A DNA stretch of 64,000 nt from Archangiaceae bacterium. Its GTDB lineage: Bacteria; Myxococcota; Myxococcia; Myxococcales; Myxococcaceae. The position numbers and the translations under genes were made by a program. Under the pieces are notes generated by a model. The model saw only the letters and a list, made by a program, of their open reading frames with translations. It ran no database searches and was not told where the DNA came from. Of the stretch, positions 1 through 7,909 are shown one piece after another. Where the stretch lies: NCBI GenBank assembly GCA_016714225.1, contig JADJNS010000009.1, positions 186,001-250,000 of the forward strand, written 5' to 3'. Positions within the stretch are counted from its first letter, which is position 1. The number at the start of each line of letters is the position of its first letter.

Positions 1-1
1 A

Positions 2-1855
2 GAGGCGCGCGGCGCGAGCGCTCCGCTGGTGTTCCCCGGGCCGACCGAGCAGCCGCCCACCGCCGGTGGCGGCGGCGCCCCCAAGGGCCTGCCGCAGAAG
101 GGCAACGTGCGCGGCCCCGACGTGAAGAGCCGCGGCGACGTGAAGAAGGGCCTCGCCGAGGCGAAGCTCAAGCTCTCGGGCGACTACCGCACCCAGGTGC
201 AGACCCACACCCCGCTCGAGGCGCACGGCGTGGTCGCCGACTGGCGCGACGACGGCCTCACCGTCTACGTCTCGACCCAGAGCACCGCCAGCGCGCGCAA
301 CGAGCTGGCCACGGTGTTCGAGCTCGACGCCGGCAAGGTGCGCATCATCTCCGAGTTCATGGGCGGCGGCTTCGGCGCGAAGTTCGGCGCCGGCACCTAT
401 GGGGTCTTGGCCACCCACCTGTCGCGCGCGGCCAAGGCTCCGGTGCGGCTGGTGCTCGACCGCGAAGAAGAGCACGTCAGCGCCGGCAACCGGCCCGCCA
501 CGGTGCAGCACCTCGAGCTCGGGGCGACCGAGAACGGCACGCTCACCGCGCTCTCGGTGCAGAGCTACGGCACCGGCGGCGTCTCGACCGGCTCGGGCGC
601 GGGCTTCTTCGCCGAGCGGCTGTACGCCACCCCCAACTTCCGCTCGGAGCACTCTGACGTGTTCACCCACGCCGGCCCGGCGGCGGCGTTTCGCGCGCCC
701 GGCAACGTGCAGGGCGCGTTCGCGCTCGAGCAGCTCATCGACGAGCTGGCCGAGAAGCTGGGCGTCGACCCCCTCGAGCTGCGAGAGCGGCTCGACGTGG
801 GCGAAGACCCGCGCGACCCGCAGCGCGAGGCGCGCCGGCTCGAGCGCAAGCTGGGCGCCGAGCGCTTCGGCTGGGCCCGGCGCAAGGCCCCGGGCAGCGA
901 CGGCGCGGTGGTGAAGCGCGGCGTGGGGGTGGCCCAGTCGCTGTGGGGCCGCTTCGTCGATATGGACAGCTCGTGCGACGTGCGCATCAACCGCGACGGC
1001 TCGGTCGAGCTGCTCTCGAGCGTGATGGACATCGGCACCGGCACCCGCACCGCGCTGGCGCTGGTGGTGGCCGAAGAGCTGGGGCTGGCCTCGGCCGCCG
1101 ACGTCACCCTGCGCATCGGCGATACCCACCACCCGGTCGGGCCCTCGTCGGGCGGCAGCAAGACGCTGGTGGGGGTGGCCAGCGTCGCGCGCAACGCCGC
1201 CGCCGACGCGCGGCAGCAGTTTCTCGCCGAGGTGGCGGGCGGCTTCGGGGTGCCGGCCACCGCGCTCGAGCTCGTGAACGGCGAGGTGCGCAAGCAGGGC
1301 GAGCCCAAGGGCAAGCCGTTCAAGAAGGTCGCCGCGGGCATGAAGCGCGAGCAGCTCACCGCGCACGCACAGCGCAAAGACGACTACGGCGGCAACCCCA
1401 AGTCGGGCTACGGCGGAGTGCAGTTCGCCGAGGTGAGCGTCGACACCGAGACCGGCGTGGTGAAGGTCGAGCGGGTGGTGGCGGTGCACGACTGCGGCCG
1501 GCCGCTCAACCCGCTGGCGGTGCAGAGCCAGGTGAACGGCGGCGTCATTCACGGCATCTCGTTCGCGCTGTTCGAAGAGCGGCGCCTCGACCCGCGCAGC
1601 GGCCGCATGCTCAACGCGAACCTCGACCAGTACAAGGTGCTCGGCTCTCGTGACACGCCGCACATCGAGACCGTGCTGCTCGAGCACTACCAGGGCCTCA
1701 CCTCGGTCGACGCCAACGGCATCGGCGAGCCCGCCAACATCGCCACTGCCGCCGCGGTGGCCAACGCGGTCTACAACGCCGTCGGAGTGCGCCTGCGCGA
1801 GCTGCCCATGACGCCCAGGGCGGTGCTGACGGCACTGAAAGGAGCGCGCTCATGA
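2..1855 (+). CDS. Molybdopterin-binding large subunit of a xanthine dehydrogenase/aldehyde oxidase-type hydroxylase (5' end outside window)
   Basis: Catalytic molybdenum-cofactor subunit of the xanthine dehydrogenase/aldehyde oxidoreductase family, which hydroxylates aldehydes or N-heterocycles with water as oxygen donor. The frame is open to the left edge (617 codons visible), so the start and probably a 2Fe-2S subunit gene lie upstream. Family signatures seen are the glycine-rich EFMGGGFGAKFG stretch, the AAAFRAPGNVQ segment, and near the C-terminus NGIGEPAN (GIGE at 1718-1729), whose Glu is the family's general base. It overlaps the next gene by 4 bases (ATGA), so the two are translationally coupled. 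With the Cys-rich FAD subunit downstream, the enzyme looks closest to periplasmic PaoABC/YagTSR-type aldehyde oxidoreductases. The substrate cannot be read from sequence. Confidence 0.9.
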   Translation, partial: EARGASAPLVFPGPTEQPPTAGGGGAPKGLPQKGNVRGPDVKSRGDVKKGLAEAKLKLSGDYRTQVQTHTPLEAHGVVADWRDDGLTVYVSTQSTASARNELATVFELDAGKVRIISEFMGGGFGAKFGAGTYGVLATHLSRAAKAPVRLVLDREEEHVSAGNRPATVQHLELGATENGTLTALSVQSYGTGGVSTGSGAGFFAERLYATPNFRSEHSDVFTHAGPAAAFRAPGNVQGAFALEQLIDELAEKLGVDPLELRERLDVGEDPRDPQREARRLERKLGAERFGWARRKAPGSDGAVVKRGVGVAQSLWGRFVDMDSSCDVRINRDGSVELLSSVMDIGTGTRTALALVVAEELGLASAADVTLRIGDTHHPVGPSSGGSKTLVGVASVARNAAADARQQFLAEVAGGFGVPATALELVNGEVRKQGEPKGKPFKKVAAGMKREQLTAHAQRKDDYGGNPKSGYGGVQFAEVSVDTETGVVKVERVVAVHDCGRPLNPLAVQSQVNGGVIHGISFALFEERRLDPRSGRMLNANLDQYKVLGSRDTPHIETVLLEHYQGLTSVDANGIGEPANIATAAAVANAVYNAVGVRLRELPMTPRAVLTALKGARS

Positions 1856-2829
1856 ACGCGTTCGAGTGGGTGGCGCCCAAGACGACCGAGCAGGTGAGCG
1901 AGGCGGCCCGGGCCCAGGGCGCGGTGCTGAAGGCCGGCGGAGTCGACCTGCTCGACCGCTTGAAGAACAACCTCGAGGCGCCCAGCCGGGTGGTCTCGCT
2001 GCAGGCGCTCAAGGGCCTCGGTGGCATCGCGGGCGACGCCAAGGCGGGCCTCGAGCTGGGCGCGCTGGTGACGCTCGCGCAGCTGGCGGGCGACGCCCGG
2101 GTGCGCGCCGCGGCGCCGAAGCTCGCCGAGGCCTGCTGGCACGTAGCGACCCCGCAGGTTCGCAACATGGCCACGCTGGGCGGCAACCTCGCGCAGCGCA
2201 CCCACTGCTGGTACTTCCGCTCGGAGCACGACGTCTGCAGGCGCAAGGGCGGGTCGACGTGCTTCGCGCAGCGGGGCGACAACGAGCACCACGCGCTGTT
2301 CGGCAACGGGGTGTGCGCGTCGGTGCACGCCTCGACGGTGGCGCCGATGTTGCTCGCGCTCGAGGCGGTGCTGACGGTCGAGAACGGCAAGAGCTCGCGC
2401 CAGCTGCGGCTGGAAGACTTCTTCGTGCCGCCCGAGAAAGACCTCTCGCGCGAGAACGTGCTGCAGCCGGGCGACGTCATCACCCGGGTGCGGGTGCCGC
2501 CGTCGCGGGCGAAGACCGGCTACCTCAAGCAGACCGCGAAAGAGTCGTTCGACTGGCCGCTGGCGGTGGCGGCGGTGGCGGTCGAGCTCGACGGCGCCAC
2601 CTGCAAGCGCGCGGCGGTGGTGCTGGGCGCGGCGGCTCCGGTGCCCCTCAGGGCCAGGGCCGCCGAGGCCGCGCTGGTGGGCAAGCCGTTCGGGCCCGAC
2701 TCGATTCGCGAGGCCGCGAAGGCGGCGGTGCAGGGCGCCAGCCCCTTGAGCGGCAACGGCTACCGGGTGCCGGTGTTCGAGGTGGTGGTGCGGCGCGCGC
2801 TCGAGCAGGCGCTGGAGGCGAAGTCATGA
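1852..2829 (+). CDS. FAD-binding subunit of the molybdenum hydroxylase, with a four-Cys [4Fe-4S]-type insert
   Basis: Medium subunit (325 aa) that passes electrons from the iron-sulfur clusters to FAD. The N-terminal half has the FAD-binding features of the XDH FAD domain (KAGGVDLLDRLK, then ATLGGNLAQR near residue 107). Residues 119-155 form a Cys-rich insertion with Cys119 (HCWYF), Cys129, Cys137 and Cys155. This spacing resembles the extra [4Fe-4S] cluster of PaoB/YagS and of 4-hydroxybenzoyl-CoA reductase beta subunits; cluster binding is inferred from those families. The start ATG overlaps the stop of the large-subunit gene, and its own stop overlaps the start of a small third gene. Family assignment is secure; the physiological substrate is unknown. 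Confidence 0.9.
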   Translation: MNAFEWVAPKTTEQVSEAARAQGAVLKAGGVDLLDRLKNNLEAPSRVVSLQALKGLGGIAGDAKAGLELGALVTLAQLAGDARVRAAAPKLAEACWHVATPQVRNMATLGGNLAQRTHCWYFRSEHDVCRRKGGSTCFAQRGDNEHHALFGNGVCASVHASTVAPMLLALEAVLTVENGKSSRQLRLEDFFVPPEKDLSRENVLQPGDVITRVRVPPSRAKTGYLKQTAKESFDWPLAVAAVAVELDGATCKRAAVVLGAAAPVPLRARAAEAALVGKPFGPDSIREAAKAAVQGASPLSGNGYRVPVFEVVVRRALEQALEAKS

Positions 2830-3065
2830 GCGAGCAGGGCAAGCCGCTGCCGGTGGTGTGCCGGCTGCTGCGCACCAAGGCGGCCTTCGGGTCGGAGCAG
2901 CACGCGTCGTGGCAGCACGGCGACTCGAACACCGACGTGTTCTGGTGCCTCAACACCATGGAGGTGTTCGGGCCCGACGAGGGCTTCGTGCACGCCCACC
3001 AGTGCCGGCGGGGCCGGGCCTGCTTTCAGGTTCCGGCCGAGCACGACGACGAGCCGGTGGCCTGA
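2826..3065 (+). CDS. Small Cys/His-rich protein, third gene of the molybdenum hydroxylase operon
   Basis: A 79-aa protein starting at an ATG that overlaps the FAD-subunit stop by 4 bases, so it is probably co-translated. It has four Cys and several His and Trp residues, with the most distinctive stretch WCLNTMEVFGPDEGFVHAH followed by Q-C-R-R-G-R-A-C-F. No signal peptide or membrane segment is visible. I do not recognise the family. The tight coupling suggests a role in maturation or electron transfer of the hydroxylase (for example metal or cluster handling), but that is inference from position and Cys content. The frame is also contained in a longer open frame that starts inside the FAD gene; the coupled ATG is the better start. 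Confidence 0.6.
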   Translation: MSEQGKPLPVVCRLLRTKAAFGSEQHASWQHGDSNTDVFWCLNTMEVFGPDEGFVHAHQCRRGRACFQVPAEHDDEPVA

Positions 3066-3079
3066 GCTTCGAGGCCCCG

Positions 3080-4732
3080 TCACCGGGTGCGCTTCAAGAT
3101 GTAGTCGAGCCCGTCGACGCGGTACCACCGGTAGCCGTAGCCCTCGAGCTCGACGTGGTGCTGGCCGCGCCCGTCGGCCCGCGAGTGGTCTTCGGTCAGC
3201 AGGTTGATCAGCTCTCCGCGCCCTGAGGGGCCGGCGCCGAACGTGACGCTCTGCGCCCTGGCGTCGAAGTTGTGCAGCACCACCACCGCGTTGCCGCGCC
3301 AGTCGTAGCGGAGCGCGAGCACGCGCGGCGAGTCGGTCTTCAGCACGCGGGGCTTGCCCCAGCCGATCTCGAGGCACTCTTTGCGGGCGCGAATGATTCG
3401 CTCGGTCCAGTTCAGCAGCGAGTTGGGGTCGCGCCGCTGGGCCGCGACGTTCACCTTCTGGTACCCGAAGGGCCCCTGGTCGATGACGGGGAGAATCGTC
3501 TTCTTCGCCAGCGAGAAGCCGGCTTGCGGCTCGGTCGACCACTGCATCGGGGTGCGCGCGGCCGAGCGCTCTTTGAGCGAGAGGTCGTCTCCCATGCCGA
3601 TCTCGTCGCCGTAGCGCAGCACCGGGGTGCCGGGCAGGGTGAACAACAGGCTGTAGGCCAGCTCGAGGCGGCGCCGGTCACCGTTGAACATCGAGGCCAG
3701 CCGCCGCCGAATGCCGCGGTGGTACAGCTGCATGCGCGGCTCGGGCGCCAGCTCGGCGAAGACGCGCTTGCGCTGCTTCGCGCTCAGCCGGCCGAGGTCG
3801 AGCTCGTCGTTGTTGCGCATGAAGTTCGCCCACTGGCACTCGTCGAGGCCGACGTGGGTGCGCTCGATGGCGCGCGCGAGGGGCCGCACGTCGGCGGTGG
3901 CCAGCGCGTAGAACGCGTTCTGGTTCACCAGAAAGTTGAACATCATGTGCAGGCGGTCGGCTTCGTCGCCGAAGAAGTCGAGGTTCTTCTCGGGCATCAC
4001 GTTGGCCTCGGCGAGCAGAATGGCGTCGCCGGTTCTCCACTGCAGAAAGTTGCGCAGCGCGGTGAGGTGGCCGTACTGCTCGGTGTGCACCACGCCCGCG
4101 CCCTTCTTCTGAATCACGAAGGGCACCGCGTCCATTCGGAAGCCGGCGACGCCCAGCTGCAGCCAGAAGCCGACGATGCGCTGCAGCTCGACGCGCACCT
4201 CGGGGTTGCTGGTGTCGAGGTCGGGCTGAAAATCGTAGAACCGGTGGAAGTAGTACTCGCGCGCCTTGGCGTCGTACGTCCACGTCGAGTCCTGCACGCC
4301 GGGGAACACCATGCCCTGGTGCGCGTCGCGCGGCTTCGTCTTCGACCACACGTACCAGTCGCGGTACTTCGAGTCGGGGCTCGAGCGCGCGCTCTTGAAC
4401 CAGGGGTGCTGGTCAGAGGTGTGGTTGACCACCAGGTCCATCAGCACCCGAATGCCGTGCTTCTTCGCCTCGTGGGTGAAGTCGACGAAGTCGCCCAGCG
4501 TGCCGATCTGCGGGTCGACGCCGTAGAAGTCGGTGATGTCGTAGCCGTCGTCGCGCCGCGGAGAAGGGTTGATGGGCAAAAGCCAGATGGCCGTCACGCC
4601 CAGACCGGCGAGGTAGTCGAGCCGCCGCACCAGCCCCTCGAGGTCGCCAACTCCGTCGCCGTTCGCGTCCATGAACGTCTTGACGTCGACGCAGTAGATG
4701 ACCGCGTTCTTGTACCAGAGGTCGTCGATCAC
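3080..4732 (-). CDS. GH13 family enzyme, trehalose synthase (maltose glucosyltransferase)-like
   Basis: A 550-aa cytosolic alpha-amylase-superfamily protein. The N-terminus (WYKNAVIYCVDVKTF, NGDGVGDLEGL) and overall plan match the TreS branch, which interconverts maltose and trehalose. Conserved GH13 regions are visible: region I DLVVNHTS (99-106), nucleophile Asp201 in GFRMDAV, acid/base Glu242 in LLAEANVM, and transition-state Asp309 in RNNDEL. In region IV the His that normally precedes this Asp (RNHDEL in TreS) is Asn308. The start is GTG; no signal peptide is seen. It converges on the small hydroxylase-operon gene and diverges from alr. It could also be another GH13 hydrolase or glucosyltransferase; no trehalose or glycogen genes are adjacent to help. 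Confidence 0.8.
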   Translation of the reverse strand: MIDDLWYKNAVIYCVDVKTFMDANGDGVGDLEGLVRRLDYLAGLGVTAIWLLPINPSPRRDDGYDITDFYGVDPQIGTLGDFVDFTHEAKKHGIRVLMDLVVNHTSDQHPWFKSARSSPDSKYRDWYVWSKTKPRDAHQGMVFPGVQDSTWTYDAKAREYYFHRFYDFQPDLDTSNPEVRVELQRIVGFWLQLGVAGFRMDAVPFVIQKKGAGVVHTEQYGHLTALRNFLQWRTGDAILLAEANVMPEKNLDFFGDEADRLHMMFNFLVNQNAFYALATADVRPLARAIERTHVGLDECQWANFMRNNDELDLGRLSAKQRKRVFAELAPEPRMQLYHRGIRRRLASMFNGDRRRLELAYSLLFTLPGTPVLRYGDEIGMGDDLSLKERSAARTPMQWSTEPQAGFSLAKKTILPVIDQGPFGYQKVNVAAQRRDPNSLLNWTERIIRARKECLEIGWGKPRVLKTDSPRVLALRYDWRGNAVVVLHNFDARAQSVTFGAGPSGRGELINLLTEDHSRADGRGQHHVELEGYGYRWYRVDGLDYILKRTR

Positions 4733-4814
4733 CCTGGGGCGTGAGCTAACGGCACCCCGCGCTGCGCGCTCGAATCACTGCGGTTGGCACGCGAACCGCT
4801 TCTAGAGTGGCACC

Positions 4815-5996
4815 GTGCGACCCGGGTACCCCGAGCAGGCCTCCTTCATCGAGCTGAGCGCCAAGGCGCTGCGGCACAACGCCCGCGTGTTCCGCGGCAT
4901 CGCGGCCGCGCGACCCGGCCAGCGGCTCGGCGCGGTCATCAAGGGCAACGCTTACGGCCACGGCTTCGAAGAGCTGCTGCCGCTGGTGCACGAGGCGGCC
5001 GACGTGCTGTACGTCATCGCCGCCCAAGACGCGCTGCGGGCCCGCGAGCGCGAGCGCGCCGCGCAGTGGCCCCAGCGCGAGGTGCTGGTGCTCGGCGCGG
5101 TGGGCCCGCGCGAGCTGGCCGAGCTGGCGCGCGAGCGCGTGGCGGTGGTGCTGTCTGACCTCTCGTGGCTGCGCTTCGCCGCCGAGCTGCGCGCCTCGAG
5201 GCCGCCGGGCCCGCTCGAGGTGCACGTGCACCTCGACTCGGGTCTGGGCCGCGAGGGCTTCAGCGAGGCCGAGCTGCCGAAGGTGGTCGAGCTCTTGAAG
5301 GCGAACGCCGACGTGTTTCGCCCCGCCGGAGTGCTGAGCCACTTCGCCAACGTCGAAGACGTGACCGAGCAGGGCTACGCGCTGCAGCAGGTGGCGACCT
5401 TCGAGCGCGGGGCGGCGACCCTCGAGGCCGCGCTGGGCGGCGTCACGCTGCAGCGGCACATGGCGGCCAGCGCCGCGAGCCTGGTGCTGCCGCAGGCGCG
5501 GTTCGACGTGCTGCGGGTGGGCATCGCGCTGTACGGCCTGTGGCCCTCGGCGCAGACGCGGCTCTCGGCGCGGGTGGTGCTCGGAGAAGCGCCGGTGCTC
5601 GAGCCGGTGCTGGCGTGGCGCTGCCAGAGCCAGGCGGTGAAGTGGCTCGAGGCGGGCGCGTACGTCGGCTACGGCTGCACCTGGCGCGCGACCGAGCGCA
5701 CCCGCATCGCGGTGCTGCCGATGGGCTACTTCGACGGCTACCCCCGGCTGGCGTCGGGCAAGGCGTACGCGCTGGTGAACGGCCGCCGCTGCCCGCTGCT
5801 GGGCCGGGTGATGATGAACCACCTGGTGCTCGACGTGACGGGGGCGGCGCGCGACGCCGACGAGGTGCTCGCCACGCTGATCGGCGCCGACGCAGACGAG
5901 GCAATCTCGGCCGACACGGTGGCGGGGTGGGCCGACACCATCAACTACGAGGTGGTCAGCCGGCTGGGCCCGCACCTCGAGCGCCGGGTGGTGTGA
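4815..5996 (+). CDS. alr: Alanine racemase
   Basis: PLP-dependent enzyme that interconverts L- and D-alanine for peptidoglycan synthesis. At 393 aa it has the usual family length. The PLP lysine is Lys43 in VIKGNAYGHG, and the second catalytic residue Tyr286 lies in AYVGYGCTW, followed by the family motif LPMGYFDGYPR. The HFANVED region of the barrel is also recognisable. The start is a GTG at 4815; no Shine-Dalgarno sequence precedes it, but a -10-like TAGAGT ends 6 bases upstream, which would suit a leaderless transcript. It is transcribed away from the GH13 gene. Confidence 0.93.
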   Translation: MRPGYPEQASFIELSAKALRHNARVFRGIAAARPGQRLGAVIKGNAYGHGFEELLPLVHEAADVLYVIAAQDALRARERERAAQWPQREVLVLGAVGPRELAELARERVAVVLSDLSWLRFAAELRASRPPGPLEVHVHLDSGLGREGFSEAELPKVVELLKANADVFRPAGVLSHFANVEDVTEQGYALQQVATFERGAATLEAALGGVTLQRHMAASAASLVLPQARFDVLRVGIALYGLWPSAQTRLSARVVLGEAPVLEPVLAWRCQSQAVKWLEAGAYVGYGCTWRATERTRIAVLPMGYFDGYPRLASGKAYALVNGRRCPLLGRVMMNHLVLDVTGAARDADEVLATLIGADADEAISADTVAGWADTINYEVVSRLGPHLERRVV

Positions 5997-6050
5997 AGCA
6001 GAGCACCTTGGCGCACTCGCCAGGCGGCCCTAAGCTGTTCCCCCTCACCG

Positions 6051-7208
6051 ATGCCAGGTCTCGCGCGCGGGTGCGCGGTCACACTCTCTCTGTTCGCTGC
6101 GAGCGTGCGCGCGCAGTTCGTGCTGAGCGACGACTTCGAGAGCGGCACCCTGCTGCGAAGCGAGACTCCTCCGGGCAAGTGGCCGGGCCTGACCAACCCC
6201 GACCCCGCGCTCGAATCGCTCGCCGCCTCGGCCGCCGCAGCGCACCGCGGCCAGCGGGGGCTCGAGGTGGTCGACGGCCGGTCGATGGTGACCGGGCCGG
6301 GCGTCGAGGCTCGCCTCGACTTGACCGGCAGCGCGTCGTCGGGGGCGCTGCACGTTCGCTTCTGGCATCGCGTGGTGGTGGCCGACCCCAGCCGTGGGGT
6401 GATGCTCTTTCGAGCGGGCACCGGCGCCTCCGAGGCCCTGAGCTTCTACGTCTACCGGGGCAGCTCGGCGGGCACGCTCGGAGGCACCGACGCGCTCGAT
6501 GCGTACACGCGCGACACCGCACCGTTGGCCGACCTGGGCGGTTGGCACCTCTACGAGGTCTCCCTGGTCGGGCTGGACACCGCGAACGGGGCCCGGCGGC
6601 TCTGGGTCGACGGGCAGCGGGCCGCCGAGCGCCCGGGCATCGACTACCGCGGGTTCTCCATCGGCTCGGTCTCTCTCGGCGCGGCGTGGGAGACCGCGCG
6701 CGAGTTCACCGGCACGCTCCACTTCGACGATTTCCGCATCGGTGCTTCGCCGCACGCCAGCCGCCTGGTCTGGGTGCTCCCGACCGGCAGCCCGACGGGC
6801 TGCTGCGCCGCGGTCACCCTCGAGCTCGCCGCGTCGGAGGGCACCTCATCGGTGACCGCTCCGTACGACGTCGAGGCTGATCTCTCGGCGAGCGGAGCCG
6901 ACAGCGCGCTGTTCTCAGACTCCGATTGCACCGAGCCCCTCGACACCGCGGTCATCGCCCAGGGGGAGTCGTCGACGCGGCTCTACCTGCGCGCCATGAC
7001 CGCCGGCGAGGCGACCCTCACCGCGACGCACCTCGATTTTCTCACCGGCAGCGCGGCCACGGCGGTGACGCAGTGCGAGCCCGCTGACGGTGGGTGCGGA
7101 GCAGTCAGGGCGCTCGCGGCGGGGTGTGGCTGTCACGCCGCCGCGGGCCCGACCGGGGTGCTGCTGCTCGCCCTGCTCGCGCGGCGGAGGCGGCGCCGCT
7201 CGAGCTGA
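6051..7208 (+). CDS. Secreted surface protein with MYXO-CTERM-type sorting tail
   Basis: A 385-aa exported protein. It has an N-terminal signal peptide (hydrophobic core VTLSLFAAS, likely cut after VRA). Residues of about 25-230 look like a jelly-roll/LamG-type beta-sandwich (repeated beta strands, LYEVSLVGLD, LWVDGQRAAE, FDDFRIG), and a second beta-rich module follows at about 240-345. It ends with GCGCHAAAGPTGVLLLALLA followed by an Arg-rich tail, a clear MYXO-CTERM architecture (Cys motif, transmembrane segment, basic end) that in myxobacteria directs processing and surface attachment. Binding of a carbohydrate or polymer by the sandwich domain is plausible but not shown. It lies just downstream of alr on the same strand. 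Confidence 0.8.
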   Translation: MPGLARGCAVTLSLFAASVRAQFVLSDDFESGTLLRSETPPGKWPGLTNPDPALESLAASAAAAHRGQRGLEVVDGRSMVTGPGVEARLDLTGSASSGALHVRFWHRVVVADPSRGVMLFRAGTGASEALSFYVYRGSSAGTLGGTDALDAYTRDTAPLADLGGWHLYEVSLVGLDTANGARRLWVDGQRAAERPGIDYRGFSIGSVSLGAAWETAREFTGTLHFDDFRIGASPHASRLVWVLPTGSPTGCCAAVTLELAASEGTSSVTAPYDVEADLSASGADSALFSDSDCTEPLDTAVIAQGESSTRLYLRAMTAGEATLTATHLDFLTGSAATAVTQCEPADGGCGAVRALAAGCGCHAAAGPTGVLLLALLARRRRRRSS

Positions 7209-7321
7209 AACAAAGGAGCGCGCCGGTTGTTCTGCCGCGGCCGCAGCCGCCGATGGGGTCTGGCGGTGACACGCCGAGGTGGCTGCGCCGGCGTTATCTC
7301 TTGAGCCAAGGAGATTGACCC

Positions 7322-7897
7322 ATGAACCAGACCCTCAAGAGACGCGCAGCGTGGCTGTCGCTGCTCACTGCCCTGTCGGTGGGCGCCAGCGCGTACGCAG
7401 ATGATGCCCAGAGCCAGGCCGCCGCGGTCGACGATGCGCGCGAGACGCTCGGCACCTTCAAGCAGACCGACCCGCGCGTCGACGTGCACCTCACCGACGC
7501 GGTCGGCTACGCAGTGTTTTCCGACGTGGGCAAGGGTGGCTTCATCATCGCCGGGGGCGGCGGCGACGGAGTGCTGTTCGAGAAGGGCGTGCCGGTCGGC
7601 GCGGTGACCACCCGGCAGGTGACGGTGGGCGCGCAGGTCGGGGGGCAGACGTTCAGCGAGCTGATCATCTTCCGCACGGAGCAGGCGCTGCGCGACTTCA
7701 AGCGCGGGCGCACCGAGCTGTCGGCGGGAGCGAGCGCCGTGGCCGGCAGTCAGAACCGCTCGAAGAACCTCGAGTACCGGCAGGGCGTCGCGGTGATGAC
7801 GATGATCAAGGGCGGCGCGATGGCGGAAGCGGCCGTGGGTGGTCAGAAGTTCCACTTCACGCCCTACGCGACGGTCGAGCCGAAGCCGGGCACCTGA
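7322..7897 (+). CDS. SYLF (YSC84-type) lipid-binding domain protein, exported
   Basis: A 191-aa protein with a good AAGGAG ribosome site upstream of the ATG. An N-terminal signal peptide ends near ASAYA. The rest is a SYLF/YSC84 domain: VGYAVFSDVGKGGFIIAGGGG, then GVPVGAVTTRQVTVGAQVGG, and a terminal FHFTPY motif. SYLF domains bind phosphoinositides or lipids in eukaryotes; bacterial members are mostly uncharacterised periplasmic or outer-membrane-associated proteins. The neighbours do not form an obvious operon. Domain call is firm; function is unknown. Confidence 0.85.
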   Translation: MNQTLKRRAAWLSLLTALSVGASAYADDAQSQAAAVDDARETLGTFKQTDPRVDVHLTDAVGYAVFSDVGKGGFIIAGGGGDGVLFEKGVPVGAVTTRQVTVGAQVGGQTFSELIIFRTEQALRDFKRGRTELSAGASAVAGSQNRSKNLEYRQGVAVMTMIKGGAMAEAAVGGQKFHFTPYATVEPKPGT

Positions 7898-7909
7898 GCA
7901 CCGGCCAGG

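Noticed and set aside
4784..4808. TTGGCA...TAGAGT as a standard sigma-70 promoter before alr
   Set aside because: The spacer is only 13 bases, too short for a normal sigma-70 promoter; only the -10-like box is kept as a weak observation.
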